Part shown: in pieces, positions 60,963 through 64,000 of the stretch
Position numbering within the stretch: position 1 is the stretch's first letter
Layout of the letters: each line of letters opens with the position of its first letter
Assembly (NCBI RefSeq): GCF_040276085.1
Contig: NZ_JBELOK010000004.1
Coordinates: 186,001-250,000 of the forward strand
Length of the DNA: 64,000 bases
Reading direction: 5' to 3'
Source of the DNA: Castellaniella sp040276085
GTDB lineage: Bacteria > Pseudomonadota > Gammaproteobacteria > Burkholderiales > Burkholderiaceae_B
The notes under the pieces: model-generated
Told to the model about the DNA's origin: nothing
Database searches by the model: none
Seen by the model: only the letters and a program-made list of their open reading frames with translations
Program-made: the position numbers and the translations under genes

Positions 60963-61681
60963 GACTTCTTGCCCCAGATCGCTTCTGTGACGGTCAGCTG
61001 CTTGAGCCCGGCAATACTGAAGCTGGGTGCAATATGCTTGGGACAGCGCTCCGTGCAAGAACCCTGCGTATGACAGGAATGGCATCCAGCGTCGCCCGCC
61101 ACCACTTCCAGGCGCTCCGCATGCTTGACGTCACGGACATCATTCATCAAGGTCCAGGAACGGTTCAGGGCGGCCGGCCCCAGAAAATCCGGTAGCCAGG
61201 TGACGACATCGCATGAGGAATAGCACACGCCACAACCAATGCACTCAGTGCCATCTGCAGCAGCCACGCGTTCTTTTGAGGCTGGATCCACCAGCGCAAA
61301 CTCATCATGCCGCGTTTTTGACCCATGAAACTGGCCCATGGCGCGCGCCCACTTGTCAAAAAAGACCTTCATGTCGGTTGCAAGATCTTTGATGACTGGC
61401 AAATTGGACAAGGGGGCAATTTCCAGTACATCGCCTTTCAAGACCTTGGACACATGGGTGCGACAGGTCCAGCGTGCGATGCCATTGACATTCATGGCGC
61501 AGGAGCCGCACATGCCGACCCGACAGGAAAATCGGTAGGACAGCGTGCTATCCAGATGACGTTGAATATAGGTAACTACATCAAGCACGGTCTGGCTTTC
61601 GTTGCGTGGCACGTCATAGGTGACAAAATCACCGTTTTCAGTACCGCGCCAGACTTTTGCGCGTAAATGACTGGCATTCAA
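60959..61681 (-). CDS. SDH/FRD-like iron-sulfur subunit
   Basis: 240 residues with the three expected clusters. 2Fe-2S: C53, C58, C61 and C73 (SCRVGMCGSC ... WTC). 4Fe-4S: C147, C150, C153 and C157 (CIGCGVCYSSC). 3Fe-4S: C203, C209 and C213 (CHTQGSCTERCP), with Gln at the fourth position; an extra C200 precedes. It carries electrons from flavin to the membrane anchor. It is the first gene of the operon. The ATG at 61681 has GGAG 12 nt upstream, rather distant. Confidence 0.9.
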   Translation of the reverse strand: MNASHLRAKVWRGTENGDFVTYDVPRNESQTVLDVVTYIQRHLDSTLSYRFSCRVGMCGSCAMNVNGIARWTCRTHVSKVLKGDVLEIAPLSNLPVIKDLATDMKVFFDKWARAMGQFHGSKTRHDEFALVDPASKERVAAADGTECIGCGVCYSSCDVVTWLPDFLGPAALNRSWTLMNDVRDVKHAERLEVVAGDAGCHSCHTQGSCTERCPKHIAPSFSIAGLKQLTVTEAIWGKKS

Positions 61682-62232
61682 GGCTTGGACTCCATTACGA
61701 CACCATACGGGGCCTGGTCTTTTTTCGATCAGGTGGCTTTGTTTTATTTATTCTTCGGCTTATGAAAGAAAAAGAAAAGCGAGTAATTTTTGGCTAATTC
61801 AAAAATTTTTCTTTAGCTATCTGGGCACACAAGGCGCCACAACAGGATAAGACGGGGCAAAGCAAACTGTCGTCGCAAAATCACCAATTGACACACAGAA
61901 AGTGCGCACCTATGATTTCCTGGATACCGGAGATGACAGGGATATGTCGCAAGGACATATCATTTTCCTCATAAATCATGTTTTTTATCAATACATGATT
62001 CTATTTATAAACCAACAATTCAAGAAAAATTTCTGTAAATCATATTTTTAATGATGAATCGCAGAATATCTTTTCAGCTGCTGGCTTATTTATAATTGAT
62101 TTAATTTTCAGCTCAGCAAAGATTTATAAAAGGGCAAATTTTTTTAACCACCATACGAAACTTCTCCCATGAAGCTCGTATCTCTTTTCGCAGGACCTCG
62201 TATCAATAGACATAATTATTAGGAGACAAACC
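61682..62232. promoter_or_regulatory. AT-rich divergent control region
   Basis: 551 nt without a gene, clearly more AT-rich than its surroundings from about 61740 on. Plus strand: TTGACA (61888-61893), 17 nt, TATGAT (61911-61916) is a near-consensus sigma-70 promoter toward the binding-protein gene. Just after the expected start lies an inverted repeat GATATGTC-GCAAG-GACATATC (61941-61961), placed as a repressor site. A leader of about 310 nt would follow. For the minus-strand operon I found no convincing promoter boxes. AGGAG at 62221 is the ribosome site of the binding-protein gene. Confidence 0.6.
61941..61961. promoter_or_regulatory. Candidate operator: 8-5-8 inverted repeat
   Basis: GATATGTC and GACATATC are perfect inverted arms with a 5-nt spacer, about 20-40 nt after the predicted transcript start. 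It could bind a dimeric regulator such as the GntR protein of the suy operon. It does not match CATCTAGATG at the suy promoter, so the two sites may have different binders. Confidence 0.4.
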
Positions 62233-63246
62233 ATGCAATTCACTCGGAAGCTAGTGCCTGCCATTGTCGGCGGCCTGATTTTGTCAACTGCCTGTTCAGT
62301 TTCGCTCGCCGAAGTCAAAACCATCAATATCGCTCAGCAGTACGGCATCAGCTATCTGCCACTGCTCGTCATGAAAGACCAACAATTGCTCAAAAAACAG
62401 GCCAAAAAAGAGGGCTTGGGCGACGTAGAGGTGAACTGGGCCCGATTTGCGGGCGGCAACGTCATGAACGACGCCATCTTGTCGGGTGACCTGCATTTTG
62501 CTTCGGGAGGTGTCGGGCCGTTTGTCACCTTGTGGGCCAAGACAAAAGGCAATATGAACGTCAAGGGCGTCACGGCCATGAATGCCATGCCGTTGATGCT
62601 CACTACGCGTAACCCCAATGTCAAAACCTTAAAAGACTTCACCGAAAAAGATCGCATCGCGTTGCCGGCCGTAAAGGTTTCCATCCAGGCCATCACTCTG
62701 CAAATGGCCGCCGAGCAAACATTTGGCAAAGGGCAACAAAACAAGCTGGACGCACTGACGGTTACCCAGTCACACCCGGACGGCATGGCCGCATTGCTAT
62801 CGGGCAGCAGCGAGATCAACAGCCACTTCACCTCACCTCCCTATCAGTACATCGAGCTGAAAGATCCCCGGGTGCATATGGTGCTGAACTCTTACGACGT
62901 CACGGGCGGCCCGCACACCTTCAACATCGTCTGGGCCACCCAGAAATTTGCGGATCAAAACCCCAAGACATACAAGGCCTTTGTTGAAGCCTTCAACCAG
63001 GCGATCGACTTCATCAACAAAGACCCAAGGGCCGCTGCCCAGCTGTATGTGGATGTCACCAAGCAAAAAGAACCGGTCGAGTTCTATCTGGATATCCTGA
63101 AATCACCGGACGTTGAATTCACCACAACACCCAAGAACGTCATGAAATTTGTGGATTTCATGTACAGCATCAAGTTCATCCAGAAGAAGCCCGACAGCTG
63201 GAAGGATTTGTTCTTCCCGAACATGCACGACAAGGCGGGCAGCTGA
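62233..63246 (+). CDS. Periplasmic sulfonate-type binding protein (NMT1/SsuA-like)
   Basis: 337 residues with a signal peptide ending CSVSLAE. ABC binding protein of the nitrate/sulfonate/taurine (NMT1/THI5-like) group: INIAQQYGISYLPLLVMKD, FAGGNVMNDAILSGDLHFAS and PDGMAALLSGSSEINSHFTS. There are no permease or ATPase genes beside it, while the ABC permease and ATPase in the suy operon lack a binding protein, so the two probably form one importer. It is divergent from the dehydrogenase/hydratase operon, which links that operon to the ABC and suy genes. Ligand by inference: a short-chain sulfonate. Confidence 0.86.
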   Translation: MQFTRKLVPAIVGGLILSTACSVSLAEVKTINIAQQYGISYLPLLVMKDQQLLKKQAKKEGLGDVEVNWARFAGGNVMNDAILSGDLHFASGGVGPFVTLWAKTKGNMNVKGVTAMNAMPLMLTTRNPNVKTLKDFTEKDRIALPAVKVSIQAITLQMAAEQTFGKGQQNKLDALTVTQSHPDGMAALLSGSSEINSHFTSPPYQYIELKDPRVHMVLNSYDVTGGPHTFNIVWATQKFADQNPKTYKAFVEAFNQAIDFINKDPRAAAQLYVDVTKQKEPVEFYLDILKSPDVEFTTTPKNVMKFVDFMYSIKFIQKKPDSWKDLFFPNMHDKAGS

Positions 63247-63258
63247 CAAAGAACAACA

Positions 63259-63286
63259 CGCAGGGGTGACAGCCGTCATTCCTGCG
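63259..63286 (+). terminator. Hairpin after the binding-protein gene
   Basis: CGCAGGGGTGAC and GTCATTCCTGCG form a 12-bp stem (two G-T pairs) around AGCC. No T-tract follows, so it may be a factor-dependent terminator or stabiliser. Confidence 0.5.
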
Positions 63287-63368
63287 CGTGCAGCAGCACT
63301 TTGCCTTTACACTAGGGCGATACCCCTGGCCACAGCAGGGGTACTTAACCCGCCCTACTCAAGATCGC

Positions 63369-64000
63369 ATGAACGCCCCCACTCCTGCTGCATTGCTTGC
63401 ACCTGCTCAGCCGCCACGCCTGCGCGAAATCCCCTACAACTACACCTCCTGGTCTGATCGAGAAATCGTCTGCCGGCTGCTGGGCGCTCCGGCGTGGCAG
63501 CTCTTGTCCAACCTGCGCACAGAGCGACGCACCGGGCGCTCTGCACGGATGCTGTTTGAAGTGCTGGGCGATATCTGGGTGGTACAGCGCAATCCTTATC
63601 TGCAGGATGATCTCCTGGACAACCCGAAGCGCCGCCACCAGCTGGTAGAGGCGCTCAGGCATCGTCTGGACGAGATCGACAAACGCCGCAATGACGACCA
63701 CGGCACGCGGGACGGGCAAGTCCAGCAATTGCTGGATGCCGCCCGCCTGGCCGTGCAGTCTTTTGAAGACAGCTTTATTGAAGTCGAACACATGCGGCGC
63801 CGTGCCCGCAAGCTGCTGTCACGCCTGACAGCAGCCGACAACATCCGCTTTGATGGCCTGTCGCGGGTGTCCCACGTGACGGACGCCACCGACTGGCGGG
63901 TTGAATATCCGTTTGTGGTGCTGATGCCCGACACCGAGGACGAAATTGCCGGCCTGGTACGGGCCTGTATCGAGCTTGGCCTGACCATCGTGCCGCGTGG
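63369..64000 (+). CDS. Large FAD-linked oxidoreductase with DUF3683 N-terminus (partial)
   Basis: The frame is open to the window end (about 210 residues). The N-terminus PRLREIPYNYTSWSDREIVC and GAPAWQLLSNLRTERRTGRS followed by the Arg-rich helical region is the DUF3683-type start of very long betaproteobacterial FAD/FMN-containing dehydrogenases. VVLMPDTEDEIAGLVRACIE is the beginning of the FAD-binding PCMH domain. Relatives oxidise 2-hydroxy acids (D-lactate or 2-hydroxyglutarate type) with FeS C-terminal domains. TACACT at 63308 resembles a -10 box. Whether it belongs to the sulfonate pathway is unknown; it is found alone in many relatives. Confidence 0.75.
   Translation, partial: MNAPTPAALLAPAQPPRLREIPYNYTSWSDREIVCRLLGAPAWQLLSNLRTERRTGRSARMLFEVLGDIWVVQRNPYLQDDLLDNPKRRHQLVEALRHRLDEIDKRRNDDHGTRDGQVQQLLDAARLAVQSFEDSFIEVEHMRRRARKLLSRLTAADNIRFDGLSRVSHVTDATDWRVEYPFVVLMPDTEDEIAGLVRACIELGLTIVPR

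Noticed and set aside
48109..63246. Sulfosuccinate or plain C4-dicarboxylate metabolism as the purpose of the whole region
   Set aside because: Sulfosuccinate does not lead to sulfolactate by one desaturation and hydration. Ordinary succinate/fumarate use would not need the sulfonate genes next door. The plain C4 role of the second operon alone cannot be excluded.
1..64000. CRISPR arrays, rRNA operons, insertion sequences, prophage genes
   Set aside because: No regularly spaced repeats, rRNA sequence, transposase or integrase motifs were seen in either strand.

Overview
The window is dense, GC-rich, fully chromosomal-looking bacterial DNA. The gene set points to a Gram-negative betaproteobacterium of the order Burkholderiales, probably Alcaligenaceae (relatives of Bordetella, Castellaniella or Advenella). 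The pointers are the run DUF3460-scpA-panC, the run ubiE-Tim44-like-ubiJ-ubiB, the run prepilin peptidase-coaE-zapD, a MutT/ThiE fusion, a split HldE and the DUF3683-type flavoprotein. This is inference from synteny and protein style; there is no rRNA to check it. I saw no insertion sequence, phage, CRISPR array or rRNA.

Layout. 1-1,550: murein enzymes (YcbB-type L,D-transpeptidase end, YcbK-like peptidase), a peroxiredoxin remnant and a tRNA-Pro. 1,600-4,560: ispB, a DUF815 ATPase and a Nudix/ThiE fusion. 4,600-13,420: a translationally coupled RND efflux operon (mdtABC plus outer-membrane factor) directly behind zapD, coaE and a degenerate prepilin peptidase. 15,590-21,040: a lipoprotein, a LuxR-type regulator, panC, scpA, DUF3460, a DHA2 exporter and an XRE regulator. 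21,060-28,380: a cobalamin block with metH, a small gene with its own promoter and terminator, a cobalamin riboswitch, btuB and btuF. 28,500-41,680: thiG, thiD, pcm, hldE2, ubiB, ubiJ, a Tim44-like protein, ubiE, phoBR, ilvA, a diguanylate cyclase and a D-amino-acid aminotransferase. 41,735-48,100: a glutamate/aspartate ABC transporter (gltIJKL), a LysR regulator, dadA and a YqaA-like membrane protein.

48,100-63,250 is the most interesting part. One minus-strand operon encodes (R)-sulfolactate sulfo-lyase (suyA, suyB), an ABC importer ATPase and permease without a binding protein, a GntR regulator, the two stereospecific sulfolactate dehydrogenases (slcC, comC), a LysR regulator and a TauE/SafE sulfite exporter. 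Next to it a second minus-strand operon encodes a four-subunit succinate-dehydrogenase/fumarate-reductase-like complex with a class I fumarase-like heterodimer embedded between its subunits. Divergent from that lies a lone sulfonate/NMT1-type binding protein, which would complete the ABC importer.

Read together, the genes fit a pathway: import of a C3 sulfonate, quinone-linked desaturation, hydration to 3-sulfolactate, racemisation through sulfopyruvate, desulfonation to pyruvate plus sulfite, and sulfite export. The succinate analogue that fits every step is 3-sulfopropionate. The sulfolactate half is supported by recognisable family sequences. The 3-sulfopropionate half is an inference from gene content and chemistry. 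The window ends inside a large flavoprotein gene.
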